Assembly: GCF_000350225.1 (NCBI RefSeq)
Contig: NW_005178572.1
Span: 62,001-126,000 of the forward strand
From: Chondrus crispus
Taxonomy: Eukaryota > Rhodophyta > Florideophyceae > Gigartinales > Gigartinaceae
Direction of reading: 5' to 3'
DNA length: 64,000 nucleotides
This document shows positions 17,697 to 26,256 of the stretch, in pieces. The translations under genes were made by a program, and so were the position numbers. Numbering within the stretch: position 1 is the stretch's first letter; every line of letters begins with the position of its first letter. The notes under the pieces are model-generated. The model saw only the letters and a list, made by a program, of their open reading frames with translations, made no database searches and had not been told where the DNA came from.

Positions 17697-19064
17697 TTAC
17701 TTAAAGAGGCCCAGAACTTTGGCAACAGTGATGAATTGCTTCACATGGGCAGACCCTTTGATAGAGATGAATGGGACATGCACTTGAAGTACTCCTAGTA
17801 CGTCGCTGCGATTTACATCAGCAAATATAGACTGACAAGGATTGGATTGAAGATTACATCGCAGGTAGAACGACTCCTTCCGGTCCGATGGTCCACTGAC
17901 CACTTTTTCAGCACTCATTACCTTGGAAATGCGTTCTTGGAAGTTAAGCTCTGATAGTCTTATGTCTTCCAGTGGATAAGAGTAGGTCTGCTCTATGGAA
18001 TCCCAAGTGCAATCCCGACGAAATACAACGTGCCGTTGTTCATCCTCGTCATCCCTTATAACAGCAAGAGAATCTCCAATTGTCATATAGCACGGGTCAG
18101 AAAGAGATTCGGTGTTGGGACCGGCCATACAGCCTATCACTCTGGCAGATACATAATTGTCGGTACCTTTTTCCAGCCTTTTTGCGATGATCACGTCTCT
18201 GACAACTTGCGGTGATGCTGGTCCGAGTGCTTCTGACAAGTCTAGGAAGCTCCTAAAGTATATACTCGTCTCCTTCACAACTGATTTCCGGCACATATAA
18301 TCTTCCGGAAGAATAGAAACCTTTGTTCGTAGCTGAGCTTTGACTCTTTCGGATATAGAATCAAACTGGAGCAATGTGCAGTCTGCTCGCGCCTTAAATG
18401 AGTCTTGTACAAACCACTTCGTCCCACGGGTTATTTCAACTGGGGTAGGACGTGTCGGTGTCTTGAGTAACCAATGCTCTAGACGCAACGAAATAAACTT
18501 AAGAGGAATATTGGAGCCTGCATCAGAAATGAGGAGCGCATTCTGAGTCCATAGTGCAGTCGTAATCGAGGATTGCTGTCCTTTCACCACTTCCTCAAGA
18601 TACTGAAGGCGTCTGGAAAGAGCATTTAGCTCACGTGTATCTTTGATTGTATTCTGGTCAAGTGAGACAGTCGTCGTGTGGTTAACCTTCTTGCATTTTT
18701 CTACCATGGCACTACCTGGAGCATAGTCCATATCATCTGCATCCATCGATGCGCTTGCCACGTCTGAGCTTGCGCTGTTATCCAATCGCAGGGATGTATC
18801 TTTGAGTCTCCAGCTAAACTTTTGTCCATCTTGTACAAACTCGTTTCCCTCCTTGAAAGTAACCTTGCTTTTACATGCCCTGAATCCAAACGCTGCCTTG
18901 TATTGAATGGTCCCTTTGAGCACCTCTCGACGATCATCATGAAGGTAGTTGAGACTAATGACTGTTGCTGGGAACCATGCCTTGCTTTCTTCTTCATTCT
19001 CCAAGGTATAGTAGACCTCTATATCACTCCCGAATTGGAGGCCATTGAAAAGATCTGATACCAT
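17697..19064 (-). CDS. Orphan 455-residue protein, convergent partner of the previous gene
   Basis: The start is taken at the ATG at 19064; the frame stays open a further 15 codons. The N-terminus (GSDIEVYYTLENEEESKAWF and P-A-T-V-I-S) looks like a small beta-barrel of Tudor or chromo-barrel style, a guess from pattern only. A Ser/Asp-rich linker, a short coiled coil near residue 150 (ELNALSRRLQYLEEVVKG) and a long beta-rich part follow. No membrane segment or enzyme signature was seen. It faces the orphan at 16191-17603. Confidence 0.5.
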   Translation of the reverse strand: MVSDLFNGLQFGSDIEVYYTLENEEESKAWFPATVISLNYLHDDRREVLKGTIQYKAAFGFRACKSKVTFKEGNEFVQDGQKFSWRLKDTSLRLDNSASSDVASASMDADDMDYAPGSAMVEKCKKVNHTTTVSLDQNTIKDTRELNALSRRLQYLEEVVKGQQSSITTALWTQNALLISDAGSNIPLKFISLRLEHWLLKTPTRPTPVEITRGTKWFVQDSFKARADCTLLQFDSISERVKAQLRTKVSILPEDYMCRKSVVKETSIYFRSFLDLSEALGPASPQVVRDVIIAKRLEKGTDNYVSARVIGCMAGPNTESLSDPCYMTIGDSLAVIRDDEDEQRHVVFRRDCTWDSIEQTYSYPLEDIRLSELNFQERISKVMSAEKVVSGPSDRKESFYLRCNLQSNPCQSIFADVNRSDVLGVLQVHVPFISIKGSAHVKQFITVAKVLGLFK

Positions 19065-19735
19065 TATCAACTGGTGGATGGTATCGTCCTCTGTTAATTT
19101 CCCTTGCAAAGTGATAGTTGAGAAATTTGTTTGAAATATATACCGAAGACTAAAGAGTTGGGGGTAACCATTGGAACGTAGTCAGTATATAGACATATGT
19201 GTTTTTTGTGAAATCGATATTTTTGTAACGGTCACATTTAAAGATGCACGGCTCTGTGCAGCATCTAAATACCATGGGACTTAGACGTGCAAGTGAACAG
19301 CTGGGTATGGGCCCCAAAGGTACCGACATCATCCAGTCCGGATTGCTTTGAAAGTCAGTCATGTGTCATTGAATTACTGTTCTTTTAATCATAGTTGCTT
19401 TAGATTTAATTGTGCAATGAAGATAGAAGTGTCACTACAGAGTGATGATGATACTGTTCTCGCTATTGAAAGTATGAATTACCCAGTACCTACTCTTGGA
19501 TGTCGTCCTCATCAGTGCCCTTCCTCTGTGAATCAGTGTCACCACTAGAATCACTTTATTTTTGTGACGTCAACATCTTGAAGTGCTCTTTTCTTGACTG
19601 TTTTGTGATTCACACACAAATTGTTTTGTGACTCTCACACCATTGTCTCACAATCATCTCCAACATCAACAAACCATCACAAACCCATTTAAAAAGCATA
19701 GCTGATAGCCTTGTTCTACAGACATTTTACGGCCT
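19065..19735. other. No gene recognised
   Basis: AT-rich, with several near copies of TTTTGTGAYTCWCACAC and CATCACAAAYYCA between 19580 and 19690, a motif also seen at 20170-20240. Confidence 0.45.
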
Positions 19736-20026
19736 TCACTCTCGGGCTTGTGAAGCCTGCCTTATTCGTTGAAAAGTGCGTCGCCCAGAGTCAAACTCCC
19801 TCTCATGGACAGGAGAGGGCCCATGTCGCTTCAGTGTAGGGCGAGAATGCCAAACCGTCCGGCAGCTGCAGCAGATAGCTTGCCTACATGTAGAACACCA
19901 CTGCACCTGGCGCGAGCCCTTTCTAAGTGCCTTGGGCCCGTCTTTTCTCCGTCTTTTGACCCCAATACAGAGTACGCAGTAGGTTTGGGTCCCACTGACC
20001 TTCTCGTGCAGTACACTCCGGTTCAA
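19736..20026 (-). pseudogene. Zinc-ribbon tail of a piggyBac-type (DDE_Tnp_1_7) transposase, isolated
   Basis: The product contains YCVLC, then WCSTCRQAICCSC and T-V-W-H, a cysteine pattern like the C-terminal zinc domain of piggyBac-like transposases (compare the C-V-V-C, C-S-Q-C, C-F-x-x-H tail at 54590-54750). No transposase core lies next to it, so it is a leftover fragment. Downstream TTTTGTGA/TCACAAAA direct and inverted motifs may be remains of its transposon. Alternatives are other C4 zinc domains. Confidence 0.35.
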
Positions 20027-20263
20027 CCTACGCAGTTGCGAACACGAAGGGAAGGGGAAGTGTCTCTGGAAATTAGCCGTAGAGGGCTGGAAAGGGAGAT
20101 ATTTTTTGTGTGACGTTGTTCAGTTTGTTTGCCATTTGAGATGGAGAGCCTTTTATATGTGATCTTCGTGATGCCTCCACACAACTCACACAAAGCCATC
20201 ACAAAATGCACACTGCCATCACAAAATGCACACTGTCAGTGTGAGAGTTTTGATTTCAAGGTT

Positions 20264-20477
20264 GACGCCACGTGTAAAACATTGCATATCGATCCACACG
20301 TGTAATAAATTGCATTTACGTCCACACGTGTGATGTGTTTGTCGCGCGACAAGATCTACAAAAGCTGTATGGGTGGCTACCCATACTAGAATCAACCTCT
20401 AAAAAATTAACAAAAATTAATCTAGTTCCAGTATGGCTGGCCAGCCATACAGCTTTTGTAAATCTTGTCGCGCGACA
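20264..20477. repeat. CACGTG module plus complete 138-bp MITE
   Basis: Units of the form CCACACGTGTAATAMATTGC lead into a MITE at 20340-20477. It starts and ends with the 12-bp palindrome TGTCGCGCGACA and has inverted arms of about 48 bp (left arm includes AAAAGCTGTATGGGTGGCTA, right arm CCAGCCATACAGCTTTT). It is nearly identical to the copy at 24491-24628, so both are young. Confidence 0.75.
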
Positions 20478-20494
20478 GCCATTATATGTTACAG

Positions 20495-20680
20495 GGGGGT
20501 TGCTCAATAGTGCCTACTTTAGTAGTGCTTCCCTCTATATAGTGCTAGTTAGTTAGTTGTGTTATACAGGCTTTGTTGTGTTTGTGTTAGCAGTGAGCTT
20601 TGTCCCCAAATATATGTATTTGAGCCTCGTTTATATAGTGCCATCCCCCCAATAGTGCCATAGCTAGAGGTGCTTGTCAT
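20495..20680 (+). repeat. TATATAGTGC repeat, copy 1
   Basis: It starts TA-CAGGGGGGTTGCTCAATAG and contains many (A/T)AGTGC motifs, ending near CCCCCCAATAGTGCCATAGC. About 115 bp are almost identical to 24170-24283 (both contain CCCCAAATATATGTATTTG). A TA before CAGGGGGG would fit a Tc1/mariner-pogo-type end, an inference. Confidence 0.55.
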
Positions 20681-20689
20681 TCTTGACAT

Positions 20690-21800
20690 TGTGAGCGCGA
20701 AAGACGCAAGGAAAATATATTGAGGGGCGCTGTTGCGGCAATTCTGCCGCGGGGCACCGAGCGACCTGTAATGACGGGAATCCACCCGTATTCTTTTACT
20801 CCTCACAAGTCTGCTGCCTCCCCCTTCCTATCTTCGGGGATGGCTTCTTAAGTACACGTTCCCCGGGATTAGTCGGCTATCCCCAACCCTCCCTCCCGTA
20901 ATTTCCCCTTCGATCCAGCTTCCCCTTGCCCCACCGGTAGCCACCCCCTCGTGCCATTTTCCCTTCGCGCCCTCGGCCGGCGACCTGCGCGGTCTTTCTG
21001 CCCCAGCCCGAGCCCCGTGCGGCCTATGGTTTCCCTTCGTCTCCCCGGTGGCTGGCACCCCCAATTCCCCGCGCGTGCTGTCTCGCTCCCTCCTTCCCGC
21101 CTTTCGCTTGCCCGTCCTTCGGCGGTATACGGATGCGCTCCGCCCCGTGGTACGCGTGTCCAGCCGCCACCTGGCAACCGAATGCCTCGTAACACTGCTT
21201 GAGACACACAGCAATCTCACAAAACTGGGCTTCGTCTCGTTGAAAAATTACGGAAGATGGTTGGTGTGGCATTGAAATTGAAATTTTTCATTCTTTTGAG
21301 ATTGACCGGTGTTTTGAGTAATCCCACGACCTCAAATTGACCAAGCAAAGTCCCAGGGCACACATCAGTGCAGATTGCAGCACAAGCAGTTGAGGACACC
21401 AAGTACAGCTTTTCGGCTCCAGCTTCAAGTACGTCTTGCCGCCACAATTTTCGATTTCCTGCTTTAGGACGTGCACAGCAGTCAGAAAACAGTCATAGAG
21501 GCTTCGTGAGACTGGAGTCTTGAAGCATTCAAGCGTCACCCTAGAAAGGCTGCACTCCAGAATACATTTTGCTTGCTTTGCATCATTCTCACCTCCAATC
21601 AATCGTTTCGGGAATAGGCCAGGCTGGTCGCATTAGAAGAAATCCCTCCGTGTGTAATCATGGCTTCTCAGAAGACAGCGTTTGAAGTCTCGAGCCCATT
21701 GGCGAGACCCATGAATTCACGCATTTCTGTGCAACTCCAAGAGAGCCCGTGCCAAGCACTTCAGAGTCGCAGGACACAGAAGGTAGCAATGCAGAATATC
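20690..21800. other. No recognised gene; GC-rich block then ordinary DNA
   Basis: The 20780-21220 block is GC-rich and open on both strands through composition, without motifs. A minus-strand frame at 21288-21602 (104 residues, six Cys) was not recognised. An ATG at 21664 opens 57 codons that overlap the start of the following epimerase-like gene in another frame. Confidence 0.4.
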
Positions 21801-21801
21801 G

Positions 21802-22686
21802 ATGCAAATGGAAGTGGACAAAAGCAGTAAGCAACGAGATAACTCCAAACCCCGGCAGACTCATATTTCCCCGGAATTGGCAAAGCAAGCCATTAATGAT
21901 GCTATTACATACTCAGGTGGGGACGTTGTGGTTATGGCTAGAACCTGTGCAAGTGGATTTTGTGATGCGTTACAACAATGCTATGGTTCAGAAGAAATAT
22001 CAGATGTGTTTATTGCTTGCGGCTCAGGTTTAAACGGCTTAATTGGATTGCAAGTCGCTGTAGAGCTGCAGAAGAGAGGTTATGCACCAGCGGTCTATGC
22101 TGCAGAGCAATCTAAGCATGCTAATTTCCGATCTGTCTGCGATGAAGCCGGAATCGACTTGCACGACTTCATTCCCAGCACGCTAGAGTTTTATTATGAC
22201 ATCGTTGTAGATGCCCTGCTTGGAACTGGCTTTGATGGGGGGGACATTCGACAACAGTACTGGACTGTTTACGAGATGCTAATCTCAACTCGGCTTGCGA
22301 TTGTGAGCCTTGATGTACCATCTGGCTGGGATCTTTCGACGGGTCCAAGAAAAATTGATGTGACAGCAGATTCGTTTATCAAACCCGAAGTGCTAGTGTC
22401 TTTAGAAGCACCAAAGCTTGGATCAAATGTGTCTGCCGGGGGCTACCACTTTATAGCTGGTCGACATCTTCCTCAAAGCTACTTTTGGAAAAGGGAATCT
22501 CTGTTCCGGCTTTTCCCGGCGAGGAGTCAAACTGCGTGCTCATGTCAAGTAACCCGTTTCGCTTCGAAGGTGCTAATGGAGAGACATATGGGCGACCTGG
22601 ACAATTCAATGCCACGCTCTACACGAAAAACCCTACCCGAGAATGAGTCGATATTGACAAGCACGATGACCTGTGGGACGAACTAG
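21802..22686 (+). CDS. NAD(P)HX epimerase-like (YjeF N-domain) protein, divergent, frameshifted near its C-terminus
   Basis: The product carries the YjeF_N fold in order: a Rossmann start VFIACGSGLNGLIGLQVAVE, then VDALLGTGFDG, SLDVPSGWDLSTG and a V-S-L-E-A-P-K motif. In active epimerases, which repair hydrated NADH, the loop is G-x-G-N-N-G-G-D-G; here it is G-S-G-L-N-G-L-I-G, so the Asn-Gly-Gly-Asp part is lost. After about residue 232 (near 22490) the family-like ending (GISVPAFPGEE, where LPPYPG is usual) appears in another frame, so a frameshift precedes the last 30-60 residues. Either a specialised, non-catalytic paralogue or a young pseudogene. It converges with the CPBP gene. Confidence 0.7.
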   Translation: MQMEVDKSSKQRDNSKPRQTHISPELAKQAINDAITYSGGDVVVMARTCASGFCDALQQCYGSEEISDVFIACGSGLNGLIGLQVAVELQKRGYAPAVYAAEQSKHANFRSVCDEAGIDLHDFIPSTLEFYYDIVVDALLGTGFDGGDIRQQYWTVYEMLISTRLAIVSLDVPSGWDLSTGPRKIDVTADSFIKPEVLVSLEAPKLGSNVSAGGYHFIAGRHLPQSYFWKRESLFRLFPARSQTACSCQVTRFASKVLMERHMGDLDNSMPRSTRKTLPENESILTSTMTCGTN

Positions 22687-22773
22687 ACTAGCATTAGAGT
22701 GTGCTCAGTGAGTTTAAGAGTGGAAATCATTGTCAAGTGCTATACAGGGACTCTAGCTGCGAAAAAACGCTGT

Positions 22774-23756
22774 CTACTGGCCAACTTTTTTGCGTAACGC
22801 GACGCGCCACATAATGTAATTCGACGTGGCCTGCGTCAGCGCGGAAGCTGTGACTTTTCCTGTTTGTCGCCATACGAACCCACACGCAACACCGGTGACA
22901 CAGGCGGAGGCCATGTATCGAACGTTTGGCGGGTCATATCCAAGTTTTGATTTCCCTAAGTGTGCAATGCCGAAGGCACCAGACGCGATGAGTAGTGCAG
23001 ATATGGACCCGTGGCCTAGGCGTTGCTCCAACATATTCTGAATCATACCCCTAAATATAAGCTCCTCGGTAACGCCGTTCATGAATATGCCTAGGAAAGT
23101 GGCGGCTTCTTTGGCCGCGTCTAAACGAGGTGGCGTCTTGACGTCAGCAAACCGGGTTAGGGCGGCAAGTGGAACGGTGATGAGATCAGAGGCAGCACCC
23201 ACAGCTAGCGCTATCAGCACATCGACGGGGGTTACCTTGAAAGTGTAGCCCAAGTCACGAGCGTGGGCCAGCTTTGAAAAGGGCGTAGAATTGTGAAGCA
23301 GTTCACGACTGTCAAAGCTGCGGTGAACAAGCCCCAGGCTGTAACCTTTCCAGTCGGTGATATGTCCGATGACAACAGCTTAAATTCCAGTGGAAGCCAG
23401 ATGCAAAGAACGGTAATCAGGTCGGCCATTTCGGAGCGAAGCGATGAGTGGTCGTCTGGCTTTGTGAGCTGAAGCAGTGACGGGATGAGGATATACGCTA
23501 CGTAAATTGCCAATATAGGGACTGCGCGGCGCCGACCGTCCATGATGTTGGGTGCACCGGCGAGGCACACTGGAACCAAAACTAATAGCACCGTCCAAGC
23601 TGCTTGCCATCCATGTCCAAATTCGTTGACAAATGTCGAAGAAGAGTAAGCCAGGAATAAAAGAGTCCAGCACATCGAGGCTGAGGACTCCAAAGTATGG
23701 GCTCGGCCGCCTGGTTCTGGCATTTTTGGAAAGCCGCGGTCAGTCATTGGCTCCAT
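22774..23756 (-). pseudogene. CPBP-family intramembrane protease, two frames
   Basis: The first frame (23756-23232) has several hydrophobic segments (AAWTVLLVLVPVCLAG, AVPILAIYVAYILIPSLLQL). The second (23253-22774) has the CPBP catalytic motifs E-E-L-I-F-R-G and F-G-I-A-H-L. The frames overlap around 23232-23253; the protein-like reading moves from one to the other near a run of four T around 23281, so a single-base indel or an assembly slip is likely. The third family motif, usually H-x-x-x-N, reads Q-A-T-S-N. Members are membrane metalloproteases (type II CAAX prenyl endopeptidase-like) or catalytically dead scaffolds, often plastid-located in algae and plants. Confidence 0.7.
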
Positions 23757-24007
23757 GCTGAAGGATGGAACGAAGATTCTACTCGAACAGTGAAGTACAA
23801 CACGGTTGAAGCTGTTTCAAATGTCTCTGCGGTAGCCGGAAAACGCTCTTGTAGAAAGCAGGGTTGCCTTGAGCACTTTGTCGTTGCTCGCTGCGATTTT
23901 TGCGTTTCTAAAAGGTTTACTAGGAAGGTACTCTTGCTGGGCCTTGCACGTGTTCGGGTGTGTGTGAACATCCGCACACGTTGCAGACTTACAGTGTATG
24001 CAGGCGA

Positions 24008-24345
24008 AGTAGGGGGGGGTTTTCTCTGGGCGTGCTTCCCTCTATATAGTGCTATGGCTCGCCCTCTTGCCTACTATAGTAGTGCTTCCCTCTATATAGT
24101 GCTATGGCTCGCCCTCTGGCACAGGTTATCATAAGCTCACACGTGTAGACCCTGACCAAAGGATGTTGTGTTATGCAGGCTTTGTTGTGTTTGTGTTACA
24201 AGTGTGCTTTGTCCCCAAATATATGTATTTGAGCCTCCTTATATAGTGCCATCCCCCCAATAGTGCCATAGCTAGAGGTATGTCACGCTATAGCACTATA
24301 TCGTAGGAGGCACTGTATACGATTCCGTATCATAATCGGCCAATC
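24008..24345 (+). repeat. TATATAGTGC repeat, copy 2, with an internal 50-60 bp duplication
   Basis: Starts at a G8 run and carries two copies of CTTCCCTCTATATAGTGCTA with GGCTCGCCCTCT, then the segment shared with copy 1. It ends with CACTATAT motifs. It leads directly into a CACGTG module and MITE, the reverse of the order at copy 1. Confidence 0.55.
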
Positions 24346-24363
24346 ATCATCCACCAGCTTCTC

Positions 24364-24628
24364 GCACGTGTAAGACATTGCGTTTGGTCACCACGTGTAA
24401 TACATTGCATTTTGGTCGCCACGTGTAAAACATTGCATATCGATCCACACGTGTAATACATTGCATTTGGGTCCACACGTGTGATGTGTTTGTCGCGCGA
24501 CAAGATCTACAAAAGCTGTATGGGTGGCTACCCATACTAGAATCAACCTCTAAAAAATTAGCAAAACTTAATCTAGTTCCAGTATGGCTGGCCAGCCATA
24601 CAGCTTTTGTAAATCTTGTCGCGCGACA
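24364..24628. repeat. CACGTG module (24364-24488) plus complete 138-bp MITE (24491-24628)
   Basis: Four to five units of about 30 bp (CCACGTGTAATACATTGCAT) precede the MITE, which is flanked by TGTCGCGCGACA on both sides. This copy and that at 20264-20477 share their left flank as well, so the duplicated unit is larger than the MITE alone. Confidence 0.75.
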
Positions 24629-24825
24629 GCCATTACATGTCATTCCAAAGAAACTTGTCTGCGCATGCAGGCCTGCGCGGTATACCCTTCCCTAAAAGTA
24701 TTATTTGGTAAAAAAGGCTAATTGGATGATTCAGTTCTCGTTGCTGCCAGTGCGGACAATGGGTGCAGTCTTTCATCCCTGGACTCCAGGGAAACGCTCC
24801 GGGGCCTAAGCGTTCACCTCTTCTA

Positions 24826-25115
24826 CAGTTTCCCGCAATGTTACCTCCGTGCCTCTCCCCGTCCCGCCAAAAAAGAAAATAGCCGGCACACAACACCTTT
24901 AAAGGCCAAACAGTAGTATTTGATCCACGATCAAACACTTTCTCGTCATGGTCACGAAACAGGCCTCCAGTTTCCCGAAACGTTACCTCCTCGCTTCTCC
25001 CCGTCCGGCCAAAAAAATGGCGGGCACACAGCACCGTTAAAGGCCAAACAGTAGTAATTGATCCACGATCAAACACCTTCTCGTCCTGCTCCCGGGATTG
25101 GCCTCCAGTTACGGA
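24826..25115. repeat. Tandem repeat, period about 140 bp, two full copies and a third start
   Basis: CCTCCAGTTTCCCG-type starts recur at 24826, 24968 and 25106. Each full unit holds CTCTCCCCGTCC-like, GGCACACA, AAAGGCCAAACAGTAGTA and TTGATCCACGATCAAACAC. The position upstream of the transposase fragment suggests subterminal repeats of that element. Confidence 0.6.
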
Positions 25116-25256
25116 CAATTCACGCCCCCTCCGATGTCGATTGGAATGCGTCGTCAGGCAGTGCGCGCCAAGCAAGGGACAGACGGGACGCAAGGGCCAA
25201 AGACAAACGGCAGACAGCGGTAAATTTATTGAAGATGAAAAAAAGGTTGCCGATGT

Positions 25257-25288
25257 GGTTTGCCTCACAGTCGACTGTGAGGCGAACC
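25257..25288. repeat. 32-bp perfect-type palindrome
   Basis: GGTTTGCCTCACAGT and ACTGTGAGGCGAACC are inverted around CG, with one mismatch. It could form a cruciform and lies just before the transposase-like frame. Confidence 0.6.
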
Positions 25289-25299
25289 ACACTGATGAT

Positions 25300-25666
25300 C
25301 ATCAGTCGTGGGACAGCAGACCGATTACAAAAATGTCTCAAGACCAAGGACGACGAAAAACTGTCCCGCCTTCTTGACCCAGCCAACAACCGTCCCGGAG
25401 CCCCCCGTGTCGTCAAAGCGGACGAGGACAAAATCATTAAGCAGCGCATTAAATACACTGCCTCCCGGGGATTTGCAATTAACAATTATACATTGCGAGC
25501 TATCATGGCTCGCATTGCCAATGATGGTCGACGCGGTTTTCAGACGAAGGACAACATGCCCTCCCCGGACGTTATTCGTACCTGGAGAACCCGAAACAGG
25601 GATATCACGTTTCCAACAGCCGATCCCACGAATCTCGTAATTCTAGTTACTCCCGTACTCCTCTAA
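25300..25666 (+). pseudogene. pogo/CENPB-type transposase, DNA-binding part only
   Basis: The frame contains DPANNRPGAPRVV, KADEDKIIKQRIKY, a helix S-R-G-F-A-I-N-N-Y-T-L-R and the end W-R-T-R-N-R-D. This is the arrangement of a CENPB-type helix-turn-helix as in pogo/Tigger-like transposases (G-F-P-x-T-x-x-x-V/L, W-x-x-R-F/N). The catalytic DDE domain is missing and the frame ends shortly after. It lies next to the TATATAGTGC and MITE repeats, which may be its non-autonomous relatives; this link is inferred. Confidence 0.5.
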
Positions 25667-25724
25667 ATCTCCGAAGCACCGCGAATCCCTAAAGTACAAA
25701 AACCATCCTACTCCTTACTCCTGA

Positions 25725-25945
25725 CTCCCCTGCCGGCCTGTGATCAGTGGCCTCTGATCACAGCTCCCCACTGATCACCGGTCCTAACTCTCAAGATTTG
25801 CACCCCAATTTGCAAATTTTATACAGCAATGACGATGTCGGACGACACCCCCTGCCGGCCTGTGATCAGTGGCCACTGATCACCGGTCCTAACTCTCAAA
25901 ATTTGCACCCAAATTTTGCAAGTTTTATACAGCAATGACGGTGCA
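25725..25945. repeat. Two-copy tandem repeat, about 100-125 bp, rich in TGATCA
   Basis: CCTGCCGGCCTGTGATCAGT occurs at about 25732 and 25852, each followed by CACTGATCACCGGTCC, an ATTTGCA stretch and TTTTATACAGCAATGACG. The TGATCA palindromes make each unit self-complementary. Confidence 0.6.
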
Positions 25946-26256
25946 CCGGTTGACAAGGAGAGTGGGTGTATGGTGAGGGAAACGAAAAAGTTAAGGATCA
26001 GACTGGCTGCGGGAACTAGAGAGGTGTAGGGACACGGACTTCGAAAGGCGGGGATACATAACGTGCCCCCTTGCAACAAGCCCACAAAGGTAGCAGACCT
26101 GAATTTTGTTTGCAATAACGATACAGTTTATATGTCGCAACTACGGATATAGAGGCCGGCGCAGAGCTTATAGTCAGTGCATAAAAGTATGCAGAGCTGT
26201 GTGGTAGTACTAAAAACTGTTGAATAAAGACCAGAGTTCTTGTTCCGCACATATAC

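Noticed and set aside
24633-25292. 219-residue minus-strand ORF with internal repeats
   Set aside because: Explained by the 140-bp tandem repeat; no domain.
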